Source of the DNA: Bradyrhizobium sp. B097
GTDB lineage: Bacteria > Pseudomonadota > Alphaproteobacteria > Rhizobiales > Xanthobacteraceae
DNA: 64,000 bases
Assembly: GCF_038957035.1 (NCBI RefSeq)
Contig: NZ_CP152412.1
Coordinates: forward strand, 6,196,501 to 6,260,500
Reading direction: 5' to 3'
Both the position numbers and the translations under genes were made by a program. Shown here piece by piece: positions 27,255 to 35,560 of this stretch. The number at the start of each line of letters is the position of its first letter. Within the stretch, counting starts at the first letter, position 1. The notes beneath the pieces were generated by a model. That model saw nothing but the letters and a program-made list of their open reading frames with translations. It ran no database searches and was not told the origin of the DNA.

Positions 27255-28331
27255 CTACTCCACCATCTCCGCCACCGCCTTGCCGCAGGCCGTGGTGTCG
27301 GCGTTGCCGCCGAGGTCACGGGTGCGCAGCGTGCGTTCGCCGAGCGTGCGCTCGATCGCGCCGACGATGGCGGCTGCTGCCTGCTTCTCGCCGAGGTGCT
27401 CCAGCATCATCGCGCCCGACCAGATCATGCCGATCGGGTTGGCAATGCCCTGCCCGGCAATGTCAGGCGCCGAGCCGTGCACCGGCTCGAACACCGAGGG
27501 GAAATCGCCTTCGGGATTGATGTTGCCCGACGGCGCGATGCCGATCGTGCCGGTGCAGGCCGGGCCAAGGTCAGACAGGATGTCCCCGAACAGATTGGAG
27601 CCGACCACGACGTCGAACCAGTCCGGATGCAGCACGAAGTTCGCGGTAAGAATATCGATGTGGTACTTGTCCCACTTCACGCCGGGATACTTCTTGGCCA
27701 TCGCCTCCACGCGCTCGTCCCAATAGGGCATGGTGATGGAGATGCCGTTCGACTTGGTTGCCGAGGTCAGATGCTTCTTCGGCCGCGACTGCGCCAGATC
27801 GAACGCGAATTTCAGGATGCGGTCGACGCCAATGCGGGTCATCACGGTCTGCTGCGTGACGAATTCGCGGTCGGTATCCGGGAACATGCGGCCGCCGACG
27901 GAGGAGTATTCACCCTCGGTGTTCTCGCGCACCACCCAGAAATCGATATCGCCGGGCTTGCGGTTCGCCAGCGGCGACGGCACGCCGGGCATCAGCCGCA
28001 CCGGGCGCAAATTGACGTACTGGTCGAACTCGCGGCGGAACTTGATCAGCGAACCCCACAACGAGATATGGTCAGGTATTTTCGCCGGCCAGCCGACCGC
28101 ACCGAAATAGATCGCGTCATGCTTGCCGATCTGGGCCTTCCAGTCGGCCGGCATCATCTCGCCGTGCTTCTCGTAATAGTCGTAGGAGGCGAAGTCGAAA
28201 TGGTCGAACTTCACGTCGACGCCGTGCTTCTTCGCCGCCGCCTCGATGACGCGCAGGCCCTCGGGCATCACTTCCTTGCCGATGCCGTCACCGGGAATGA
28301 CCGCAATCCGATACTGCTTTTTGCTGCTCAT
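27255..28331 (-). CDS. Tartrate dehydrogenase / D-malate dehydrogenase-like decarboxylating enzyme
   Basis: A 358-residue member of the isocitrate/isopropylmalate dehydrogenase family, nearest in layout to TtuC/DmlA enzymes that act on tartrate or D-malate. Visible parts are the start YRIAVIPGDGIGKEVMPEGL, FWVVRENTEGEYSSVGG with substrate-binding residues, the DILTANFVLHPDWFDVVVGS segment with catalytic Asp residues, SNLFGDILSDLG, and FEPVHGSAPDIAGQG for NAD binding. The ATG at 28331 gives the family-like start SSKKQYRIAVIPG; an upstream extension to 28364 is possible but not conserved. Divergent from the SDR gene. Confidence 0.9.
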   Translation of the reverse strand: MSSKKQYRIAVIPGDGIGKEVMPEGLRVIEAAAKKHGVDVKFDHFDFASYDYYEKHGEMMPADWKAQIGKHDAIYFGAVGWPAKIPDHISLWGSLIKFRREFDQYVNLRPVRLMPGVPSPLANRKPGDIDFWVVRENTEGEYSSVGGRMFPDTDREFVTQQTVMTRIGVDRILKFAFDLAQSRPKKHLTSATKSNGISITMPYWDERVEAMAKKYPGVKWDKYHIDILTANFVLHPDWFDVVVGSNLFGDILSDLGPACTGTIGIAPSGNINPEGDFPSVFEPVHGSAPDIAGQGIANPIGMIWSGAMMLEHLGEKQAAAAIVGAIERTLGERTLRTRDLGGNADTTACGKAVAEMVE

Positions 28332-28501
28332 CGAGAACACCCTTGTGATTTGCCCGGCCGGCAATGCCGCCTATCCTGATGGTCCTGCAATGGACCAAAC
28401 TTCGCGTGAGCGCAACGCTGCAGTGCAGTGTTGACCGCGGCGCGACCCTGACCCACCAATTTCGCGGACATCCCACTCCTCATACCAAAGCGAGACATCC
28501 C

Positions 28502-29278
28502 ATGGATCTGCATCTGCGCGGCAAGCGTGTCCTGATCACCGGCGCCTCCAAGGGCATTGGCGCGGCCGCCGCCGAAGCCTTTGCCGAGGAAGGCGCCAAT
28601 CTGCTGCTCGCCGCCCGCAACGGCGAGCAATTGAAGGCGCTGGCCGAACGGCTGCGCTCCGCGCATCAGATCGATGCCGCGATCAGCGTCGTCGACCTGC
28701 GCAAATCCGAAGATCTGGCGCGATTGGCAAAAGAGGCCGCCGATATCGACATCCTCGTCAACAATGCCGGCGACATCCCGGGCGGCTCGATCGACAAGAT
28801 CGACGAGGCAACCTGGCGGCATGCCTGGGAGCTCAAGGTGTTCGGCTATGTCAATTTGACGCGCGCGATCTATGCCCAGATGAAGGCGCGCGGCGGCGGT
28901 GTGATCGTCAACGACATCGGCGCGGCCGGCGAGAAGTTCGACGCCAACTACATCTGCGGCAGCGCCGGCAATGCGGCGCTGATGTCGTTCACCCGCGCGC
29001 TCGGCGGCAAGAGCCTCGCCGACAACATCCGCGTCGTCGGCATCAACCCCGGCCCTGTCGGCACCGACCGCCACGTCACGCTGCTCAAGACCCGCGCCAA
29101 GAACCAGTTCGGCGACGAGAGCCGCTACAAGGAATTCCAGAAAGGTCTGCCGCTCGGCCGCCCCGCGCATGCGCGCGAGATCGGCGACCTGATGGCGTTC
29201 CTGGCCTCAGACCGCGCGGGCTATACGTCGGGCGTGATCTATACAGTGGATGGCGGGCTGACGTCGGGGTGGGGTTAG
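28502..29278 (+). CDS. SDR-family protein lacking the canonical Ser and Lys
   Basis: A 258-residue Rossmann-fold protein with the NAD(P) motif TGASKGIG (13-20), NNAG (87-90) and the C-terminal GVIYTVDGG. In classical SDRs a Ser about 13 residues before the catalytic Tyr and a Lys four after it are essential. Here the expected Ser region reads VIVNDIGAAG with no Ser, Tyr150 is kept, and the Lys position is Ser154 (YICGSAGN). Binding of the dinucleotide is likely, but the chemistry must differ or be lost. It is divergent from the tartrate-dehydrogenase-like gene. Start ATG 28502 is where the SDR fold begins. Confidence 0.88.
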   Translation: MDLHLRGKRVLITGASKGIGAAAAEAFAEEGANLLLAARNGEQLKALAERLRSAHQIDAAISVVDLRKSEDLARLAKEAADIDILVNNAGDIPGGSIDKIDEATWRHAWELKVFGYVNLTRAIYAQMKARGGGVIVNDIGAAGEKFDANYICGSAGNAALMSFTRALGGKSLADNIRVVGINPGPVGTDRHVTLLKTRAKNQFGDESRYKEFQKGLPLGRPAHAREIGDLMAFLASDRAGYTSGVIYTVDGGLTSGWG

Positions 29279-29305
29279 GCAACTCGCGCTTACCACCTGT
29301 TCCGC

Positions 29306-29402
29306 CGTCATCCTGAGGAGGCCGCAAAGCGGCCGTCTCGAAGGATGGGCCACGGGCTGCGTCATCCTTCGAGGCTCGAAAGAGTTCGCACCTCAGGATG
29401 AC
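29306..29402. repeat. Palindromic intergenic repeat, family D (copy 2), overlaps a coding end
   Basis: Left arm CGTCATCCTGAGGAGGCC, right arm CATCCTTCGAGGCTCG and CGCACCTCAGGATGAC. The right end overlaps the last codons and stop of the esterase gene at 29393: the repeat itself supplies the TGA and part of the final Ser codon. Confidence 0.9.
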
Positions 29403-30247
29403 ACGGTCCGCTCGAACAACTGCCGGATCAGCGTCGTGATGCGGCCCTGCGGCGCCAGCATCTGGTTCATGATCGAGAAATGATCGGCACCGGCGATCTC
29501 CTCATAGGTCACCGGCAAGCCGTAGCGGGCGCGATGGCCGGCGAAATCGGCGGTCTGCTTGCGCAGCAGCGGCAGTTCGGCGCTGCCGACCACCAGCGAC
29601 AGCGGCTTTGCCGTGCCGCCTTCCTGCATCATCGGCGAATTGCGCCGCGAGGAGGCCTCGTCGAGCCTGAGCTTCTCGTTGAGGTAGGAGTGCCGGATCG
29701 GCTCGAGGTCATAGATGCCCGAGATCGCCATGCCGGCCCGGACATGGGCATTCGCGAGCGCCATCGATGTCAGATGGCCGCCGGCCGACCAGCCCGACAC
29801 AACGATGCCTTCGGCAGCGGCACCGAGCGCGGGCAACTGCCCGGCAAGAAAATCGATGCCTGCGTGAATCTCGGCGACGATGTCATCGAGCGTCGCATCC
29901 GGCGCCAGCGTGTAGCCGATCAGGGCGACATTGATGCCGTGCGCCATCGGCCCCTCGGCAAAGATCGTGAACACTTCCTTGGCGCGGGTCTGCCAGTAGC
30001 CACCGTGGATGAACAAGAGCGTCGGCGCGCCATCGCGCGCTTTGAGGAAATCGATCCGGTTGCGTTCACGCGGACCGTATCGGAGGTCGAGATGCTCGGG
30101 ATGCTTGTGCCGCATCGCCGCGGCGCGCTGCTCCCAGCCGGCGGCGATCTCGGCGCTGCCCTTGACGGCAACGCCATTGTTCAACCCGAGGTCCCGCTCC
30201 TGCTGGCTCATCGCGCGCCAGTCCAGCGCGGAAAACAACGCTGCCAT
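29393..30247 (-). CDS. Alpha/beta-hydrolase (arylformamidase / esterase HSL-like)
   Basis: A 284-residue hydrolase. It has the oxyanion motif FIHGGYWQ (about 79-86), the nucleophile elbow GWSAGGH (Ser about 152), and a C-terminal His in GADHFSIMNQM. HGGYW is typical of bacterial arylformamidases (KynB-like and related esterases); no tryptophan-pathway genes are near, so a general esterase or amidase role is as likely. The C-terminal VSS and stop codon are made from the edge of a family D repeat, so the original end may have been replaced. Convergent with the SDR and divergent from the amidase. Confidence 0.85.
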   Translation of the reverse strand: MAALFSALDWRAMSQQERDLGLNNGVAVKGSAEIAAGWEQRAAAMRHKHPEHLDLRYGPRERNRIDFLKARDGAPTLLFIHGGYWQTRAKEVFTIFAEGPMAHGINVALIGYTLAPDATLDDIVAEIHAGIDFLAGQLPALGAAAEGIVVSGWSAGGHLTSMALANAHVRAGMAISGIYDLEPIRHSYLNEKLRLDEASSRRNSPMMQEGGTAKPLSLVVGSAELPLLRKQTADFAGHRARYGLPVTYEEIAGADHFSIMNQMLAPQGRITTLIRQLFERTVSS

Positions 30248-30335
30248 CCCTGCCCCTTCGGTTCTCGTCGCATTGCCACGACGGCAGGAAATGTTCTACA
30301 GCACAAGCAAACAGAAGACATAGGAGCAACGGTGC

Positions 30336-31760
30336 ATGGCTGATCAGGGCTTGGTGAAGGAAACGGCGTGTGCCGTCGTCGAGAAACTGAAAGCCGGTGA
30401 CGTCACGCCGCTCGACCTGCTCGACGTGCTGGAAAAGCGCATCGCCGAGGTCGACGGCAAGGTCAATGCGCTGCCGACGCTCTGCTTCGACCGCGCACGC
30501 ACCCACGCGAAAACCCTGATGCAGAAGCCGGTCAGCGAGCGCGGCCTGCTCGCGGGTCTTCCGGTCCCGATCAAGGACCTCACCGCCGTCTCCGGCGTGC
30601 TGACCACGCTGGGCTCGCCGATCTTCAAGGACAATATCCCCGCGAAGTCGGACATCCTGGTCGAGCGCCTCGAACAGAACGGCGGCGTGATCTACGCCAA
30701 GTCGAACACGCCGGAATTCGGCGCCGGCGCCAACACCTTCAACGAGGTGTTCGGTCCGACACGCAATCCCTGGGACACATCGCGCTCAGCCGCCGGCTCC
30801 TCCGGCGGCGCCGCGGCGGCTCTCGCCAGCGGCACCGCGTGGCTCGCCCACGGCTCCGACATGGGCGGCAGCTTGCGCAACCCGGCGAGCTTCTGCGGCG
30901 TCGTCGGCCTCCGGCCGTCGATCGGCCGCGTCGCGCAGACGCCGAAATTCGGTGTCGACCGCACGCTCGGCCAGCAGGGGCCGATGGCGCGCAATGTCGA
31001 GGACCTCGCGCTACTGCTCGACGCGATGAGCGGCGAGCATGCGGCCGATCCGCTGTCGCTGCCGGTGCTGCCGACCTCGTTCCTGTCCGCGGCGCGTTCC
31101 GGCAGCAAGCCGAAGCGCATCGCCTATTCGCCCGATCTCGGCATCACGCCCGTCGATCCCGAGGTCAAGGCCGTGACCCGCAAGGCCGCGGAGCGGTTCG
31201 CGGAAGCCGGCGCGATCGTCGAGGAGGCGCATCCCGACTTCCGCGAGGCCCATGAATGCTTCCACGTGCTTCGCGCGTTCGATTTCGCGATCAGCAAGGC
31301 CGAATTGCTGCGCACCAAGCGCGACCTGCTCAAGCCCGAAGTGATCTGGAACATCGAGGAAGGGCTGAAGCTCACCGTCGAGAAGCTCGAGCGCGCCGAG
31401 GCGCAGCGCGTCGCGATGACCGCGCGTGCGCTTGAGTTCTTCGAGCGATACGATTTGCTGCTGGCGCCAGCGACCATCGTGCCGCCATTCCCGGTCGAGA
31501 ACCGCTATGTCGCCGAATGCGACGGCAAGAAGTTCGACAATTACGTCGAATGGCTCGGCATCGTCTATGCGATCACGCTGGCCTGCTGCCCGGCGCTGTC
31601 GCTGCCCTGCGGCTTCACCGCGTCGGGCCTGCCGGTCGGCCTGCAGATGGTCGCCAAGCCCCGCGCCGAGGCGCAGCTTCTGGCCGGCGCGAAAGTGCTG
31701 GAGGACATTCTGGGCGTGCGCGGCACCACCCCGATCGATCCGCGACCGCCGAAGGCATGA
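30336..31760 (+). CDS. Amidase (amidase-signature family)
   Basis: A 474-residue amidase with the Ser-cisSer-Lys triad in place: Lys80 (PVPIKDLTAV), cis-Ser155 (AAGSSGGAAAAL) and nucleophile Ser179 (GSDMGGSLRNP). It hydrolyses an amide in the cytoplasm; the substrate is unknown. TAGGAG lies upstream of the ATG. The last two codons (GCA TGA) are part of the family G repeat at 31755, so the repeat supplies the stop. A second amidase of the same family is at 49579. Confidence 0.9.
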   Translation: MADQGLVKETACAVVEKLKAGDVTPLDLLDVLEKRIAEVDGKVNALPTLCFDRARTHAKTLMQKPVSERGLLAGLPVPIKDLTAVSGVLTTLGSPIFKDNIPAKSDILVERLEQNGGVIYAKSNTPEFGAGANTFNEVFGPTRNPWDTSRSAAGSSGGAAAALASGTAWLAHGSDMGGSLRNPASFCGVVGLRPSIGRVAQTPKFGVDRTLGQQGPMARNVEDLALLLDAMSGEHAADPLSLPVLPTSFLSAARSGSKPKRIAYSPDLGITPVDPEVKAVTRKAAERFAEAGAIVEEAHPDFREAHECFHVLRAFDFAISKAELLRTKRDLLKPEVIWNIEEGLKLTVEKLERAEAQRVAMTARALEFFERYDLLLAPATIVPPFPVENRYVAECDGKKFDNYVEWLGIVYAITLACCPALSLPCGFTASGLPVGLQMVAKPRAEAQLLAGAKVLEDILGVRGTTPIDPRPPKA

Positions 31761-31799
31761 TCCGGAAAAGTGCGGAGCGGTTTTCCGAAAAGATCATGC
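31755..31799. repeat. Palindromic repeat, family G (reference copy)
   Basis: GCATGATCCGGAAAAG and CTTTTCGGAAAACC-type complementary halves (right side GGTTTTCCGAAAAGATCATGC) form a hairpin. It overlaps the amidase stop codon (31758-31760). A diverged copy is at 16544-16581. This design recurs widely in Rhizobiales genomes (recalled, not searched). Confidence 0.8.
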
Positions 31800-31822
31800 C
31801 CAAGCAATAAGGCTAAGGCGTT

Positions 31823-32455
31823 CTACGCCTTTTCTTCCGTCGCATGCAGCGCGACTGACAGTGCGAGCTTGGTCTGCTCGACGATCTCGTCCATCAGTTC
31901 CTCGCGGCTGATCTGGCCGACCTCGCCGGTGAGCAGGCCCTGCTCGGCAAGCATCACGATGCCGTGCAGCCCGGCCCAGATCTTCAGCGCCTGCCGCTCG
32001 CGCAGCAGCCCGACGGCCGGCGCCTCGAACGACTCGATCAGCAGCGCCAGCGTTTCCATCGCCGCGACGTGCAATTCGCTGCCGACAGGCGCGCAGGCCA
32101 TGGTTCTGGACGCGAACATCAGCCGGTAGATGCCGTGGCGTTCGAGCCCGAAGGCCAGCGCAGCCTGCGCAAAGCGCGACAATTTCGAGCCCTTGCCGGG
32201 CTGCTCGATCGCCTCGCGCATGATCACATTGAACTGCCGGAACGCTTCCGCGGTCACCGCCTCCAGCAGCGCCTCGCGGTCGGCGAAATGCCGGTACGGC
32301 GCCGGCTGCGAGACGCCGAGTTGCCTGGCCAGCGCCTTGATGCTGATCGCTTCGGGGCCACCGAGCTCGACCTCGCGTAACGCCGCCTGAATCAGGGCTT
32401 CGCGGAGGTCGCCATGGTGGTAGGTTTTCAACGGCTTACGAACGATTTGTCCCAT
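31823..32455 (-). CDS. TetR/AcrR-family transcriptional regulator
   Basis: A 210-residue repressor-type protein. The DNA-binding helix-turn-helix is AISIKALARQLGVSQPAPYRHFADREALLEAV (about residues 36-67, given in part), preceded by YHHGDLREALIQAAL; the rest is an alpha-helical ligand domain of the WHG type. The ATG at 32455 gives the usual short N-terminal arm. It is divergent from the ferredoxin-P450 pair across a 177-base gap, so it probably controls them and itself. Confidence 0.92.
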   Translation of the reverse strand: MGQIVRKPLKTYHHGDLREALIQAALREVELGGPEAISIKALARQLGVSQPAPYRHFADREALLEAVTAEAFRQFNVIMREAIEQPGKGSKLSRFAQAALAFGLERHGIYRLMFASRTMACAPVGSELHVAAMETLALLIESFEAPAVGLLRERQALKIWAGLHGIVMLAEQGLLTGEVGQISREELMDEIVEQTKLALSVALHATEEKA

Positions 32456-32481
32456 TGCGGCAATGATCGCTGAATTTTCGC

Positions 32482-32510
32482 TTGACGCGCAAGCACGACG
32501 ATAATGTAAT
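32482..32510 (+). promoter_or_regulatory. Candidate sigma-70 promoter for ferredoxin-P450 operon
   Basis: TTGACG (32482-32487) and TGTAAT (32505-32510) are 17 bases apart in an AT-rich patch of the tetR/ferredoxin divergent region. Downstream at 32553-32568, GCAAG and CTTGC flank six bases and could be part of a repressor site. Confidence 0.4.
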
Positions 32511-32632
32511 ATGCTATAACTTGGCGATCCGGTTAAGAGGCCGGCCGCCCAAGCAAGCTGGAACTTGCATAAACTAAAATGAGGAACCCGGCGCGCCCTA
32601 CCTGTGCGCCAGAGCCGAGGGAGAGTGCTTGC

Positions 32633-32839
32633 ATGTCCAAGCTCAGAATCCGCGTCGACCAGGACAAGTGCCAGGGTCACGCCCGCTGCAAATCGCTCGC
32701 CCCCGAACTGTTCGAGCTCGACGAATACGGCAACGCCCATGAAGTCGGCGACGGGACCGTTCCGGCCGGGCTCGAGGACAAGGCCTGGCTCGCGCAGACC
32801 AACTGCCCGGAAATCGCGATCGAAGTCACCGAGGAATAG
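32633..32839 (+). CDS. [3Fe-4S]-type ferredoxin, P450 partner
   Basis: A 68-residue small ferredoxin. Cluster motif is CQGHARC (Cys12 to Cys18, His in the middle) with a third Cys in NCPEIAI (about 58-64). The CxxHxxC...CP pattern, with His where a fourth Cys would be, is that of ferredoxins that serve bacterial P450s and hold a 3Fe-4S or His-ligated cluster. It lies 74 bases before the P450 gene. No ferredoxin reductase is in the neighbourhood, so electrons must come from an enzyme encoded elsewhere. Confidence 0.92.
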   Translation: MSKLRIRVDQDKCQGHARCKSLAPELFELDEYGNAHEVGDGTVPAGLEDKAWLAQTNCPEIAIEVTEE

Positions 32840-32913
32840 CGGCTAGCAGGGATGGCCGCGTGCCTCCCATTGAGCCGACCAGCGTTTTGATCGAACGAGA
32901 AGGAAACGAGCTG

Positions 32914-34140
32914 ATGTCCGATTCCCCGTCCGCAACCTATCTGCCCGAACATCCCCCGGTCACCGACTGGGTCCATGATTTCGACCATACCGATCCGGTC
33001 TGGACTGACGACCCGTTTCCGATCTGGGAGACGCTGCGCACCGCCTCGCCGGTCGTGCACACCGAGCGCTTCCTCGGCTGCTACATGCCGACCACCTATC
33101 AGGCGGTGAAGGAAATCGCCTACGACACCGAGCACTTCTCCTCGCGCCGCGTCATCGTGCGCGACGTCCGCCCCGAGATCACGGCCCGCGCGCCGCCGAT
33201 CACCTCCGATCCGCCGGAGCACAAGCCCGCCAAGCAGGTGCTGCTGCCGCCCTTCACGCCGGACGCGATGAAGCGGCTCGAGCCGCGGGTGCGCGCGATC
33301 TGCAACGAGCTGATCGACGAATTCATCGCCGATGGCCATTGCGACGCCGCGGCGCGCTACACCAAGCACATCCCGGTGCGCGCCATCGCGCACATGCTGG
33401 GAATCCCCGAGAAGGACGGCGACCTCTTCATCAAGTGGATCCACCAGATCCTCGAGCTCGGCATCAAGGACGAGAACGAGATGATGAGCGGCGTGCGCGA
33501 GATGACCGGCTACTTCATGGCCCATCTCGAGCAGCGCAAGCTTGAGCCGGGCGACGATCTGATCTCGCAGCTGCTGCGGGCCAAGGGCCCCGGCGGCCAG
33601 CCGCTGACCGACGAGCACGTGCTCGGCTCGCTGCGGCTGCTCCTGATCGCCGGCATCGACACCACCTGGAGCGCGCTCGGCTCCTCGCTCTGGCACCTCG
33701 CCAAGACGCCCGCCGATCGCGAGCGCCTGGTCGCGGAGCCGGCGCTGATCCCGACCGCGATCGAGGAATTCCTGCGCGCCTATTCGCCGGTGACGATGGC
33801 GCGCGAGGTGATGAAGGAAACCACGATCTCCGGCTGCCCGGTCAAGGCCGGCAACATGGTGCTGCTGTCCTTCCCCGCCGCCAACCGCGACCCCGCCATG
33901 TTCCCCGATGCGGACAAGGTCGTGATCGACCGCAGGGAGAACCGCCACGCCGCCTTCGGGCTCGGCATCCACCGCTGCGTCGGTTCCAACCTGGCGCGGA
34001 TGGAGATGCAGGTGGCGATCGAGGAATGGCTGAAACGGATTCCGGATTTCCGCCTCGACCCGGCCGGCAAGGTCACCTGGTCGGAAGGCACGGTGCGCGG
34101 CCCGCGTCAACTGCCCGTTCTGTTCGGCAAGAACGCCTAA
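32914..34140 (+). CDS. Cytochrome P450
   Basis: A 408-residue soluble bacterial P450. I-helix oxygen-activation motif is AGIDTTWSAL (Thr about 249-250), K-helix EEFLRAYSP holds the ExxR pair, and the heme loop FGLGIHRCVG puts the thiolate ligand at Cys355. Length and motifs are complete. The ATG at 32914 has an AAGGAAA ribosome-binding site. Co-oriented with the ferredoxin and followed by an MHS-type transporter, so the trio may serve uptake and oxidation of one compound. The CYP family and substrate cannot be fixed by eye. Confidence 0.94.
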   Translation: MSDSPSATYLPEHPPVTDWVHDFDHTDPVWTDDPFPIWETLRTASPVVHTERFLGCYMPTTYQAVKEIAYDTEHFSSRRVIVRDVRPEITARAPPITSDPPEHKPAKQVLLPPFTPDAMKRLEPRVRAICNELIDEFIADGHCDAAARYTKHIPVRAIAHMLGIPEKDGDLFIKWIHQILELGIKDENEMMSGVREMTGYFMAHLEQRKLEPGDDLISQLLRAKGPGGQPLTDEHVLGSLRLLLIAGIDTTWSALGSSLWHLAKTPADRERLVAEPALIPTAIEEFLRAYSPVTMAREVMKETTISGCPVKAGNMVLLSFPAANRDPAMFPDADKVVIDRRENRHAAFGLGIHRCVGSNLARMEMQVAIEEWLKRIPDFRLDPAGKVTWSEGTVRGPRQLPVLFGKNA

Positions 34141-34224
34141 GGAACAGGACAGCAGTTACATCGCACCACGCAAATGAGATAGGTTGCCCCGGAATCGCGC
34201 CAAAGAATCCGGGGAGGCCTGCCA

Positions 34225-35547
34225 ATGTCCGAACAAACCGCTCAATCCGCGAGCGACCATCTCGACATCCATGACGTCGAGCGGCGGGTCAAGGCGATCT
34301 TCATCGGCTCGGTCGGCAATCTCGTCGAGTGGTACGATTTCTACGCCTACACCGCGTTCGCACTGTATTTCGCGCCGGCGTTCTTCCCGCATAGCGATCC
34401 GGTGGTGCAGCAGCTCAATGCGGCCGTGCTGTTCGCCGCGACCTTCCTGATGCGTCCGCTCGGCGGCTGGCTGTTCGGCTACATCGCCGACCGCTATGGC
34501 AGGCGGCTGTCGTTGACACTGTCCGTCGTCTGCATGTGCTTCGGCTCGCTGATCATCGCGGTGACGCCGACCTATGCCACCATCGGCATTGCCGCACCGG
34601 CGATCCTGGCGCTCGCCCGCATCATCGAGGGCCTCAGCCTCGGCGGCGAGTATGGCGCCAGCGCCACCTATCTCAGCGAGGTCGCCGACGCCAAGCATCG
34701 CGGCTTCTATTCGAGCTTCCAGTACGTCACGCTGATCGGCGGCCAGCTGACCGCGATCATCGTGCTGCTGTTGCTGCAAAAGGTATTCCTGACGCCGGAC
34801 GAGCTGAAGGCCTGGGGCTGGCGGATTCCGTTCGTGATCGGCGCCATGCTCGCGATCTTCGCGGCGGTGATGCGGCGCGGCCTGCACGAGACCGAGGCGT
34901 TCGAGGAGGCCAAGAAGGTCTCCAAGCCGACCGGCTCGATCGTCGGCCTCCTGAACTATCCGCGCGAATTGCTGCTGGTGGTCGGCCTCACCGCCGGCGG
35001 CACCGCGGCGTTCTATACCTTCACCACCTACATGCAGACCTTCGTGAAACTGTCGGTCGGCCTCACCGAAGACCAGACCACCTTCGTGATCTTCGGCTCG
35101 CTGATCTTCGCGACCTTCCTGCAGCCGATCTATGGCGCGCTGTCCGACCGTATCGGCCGCAAGCCGCTGTTGATCTTCTTCGGCGTCGTCGGCACGCTGG
35201 CGACGATCCCGATCCTGACCGCCCTGAAGGAGACCAAGTCGCCCTTCATCGCCTTCCTCTTGATCTGCGGCGCCTGGATCTTCGTCGCCGGCTACACCTC
35301 GATCAATGCGATCGTGAAGGCCGAGCTGTTCCCGACCAATGTCCGTGCGCTCGGCGTCGGCCTGCCCTACGCCATCACGGTGTCGATCTTCGGCGGCACC
35401 GCGCCGGCGGTCGCGCTCTATTTCAAGAGCATCGGGCATGAGGACTGGTTCTACTATTATCTCAGCGGCATGATCTTCCTGTCGCTGCTGATCTACTCGA
35501 CCATGCGCGACACCAAGCACGACTCCGCAATGCATCGCCACGAATGA
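34225..35547 (+). CDS. MFS transporter of the metabolite:H+ symporter (MHS) type
   Basis: A 440-residue membrane protein with about twelve hydrophobic helices. MHS features are the N-terminal GSVGNLVEWYDFYAYT (about 28-43), the loop 2-3 motif GYIADRYGRRLSL, and the second-half counterpart GALSDRIGRKPLL. KgtP/ShiA-like members carry dicarboxylates, 2-oxoglutarate, shikimate or other organic acids. GGGGAGG is 7 bases upstream of the ATG. It follows the P450 gene by 84 bases and precedes the molybdoenzyme by 13, so it may belong to the same transcript. Confidence 0.92.
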   Translation: MSEQTAQSASDHLDIHDVERRVKAIFIGSVGNLVEWYDFYAYTAFALYFAPAFFPHSDPVVQQLNAAVLFAATFLMRPLGGWLFGYIADRYGRRLSLTLSVVCMCFGSLIIAVTPTYATIGIAAPAILALARIIEGLSLGGEYGASATYLSEVADAKHRGFYSSFQYVTLIGGQLTAIIVLLLLQKVFLTPDELKAWGWRIPFVIGAMLAIFAAVMRRGLHETEAFEEAKKVSKPTGSIVGLLNYPRELLLVVGLTAGGTAAFYTFTTYMQTFVKLSVGLTEDQTTFVIFGSLIFATFLQPIYGALSDRIGRKPLLIFFGVVGTLATIPILTALKETKSPFIAFLLICGAWIFVAGYTSINAIVKAELFPTNVRALGVGLPYAITVSIFGGTAPAVALYFKSIGHEDWFYYYLSGMIFLSLLIYSTMRDTKHDSAMHRHE

Positions 35548-35560
35548 TGGCGCAACGCCG

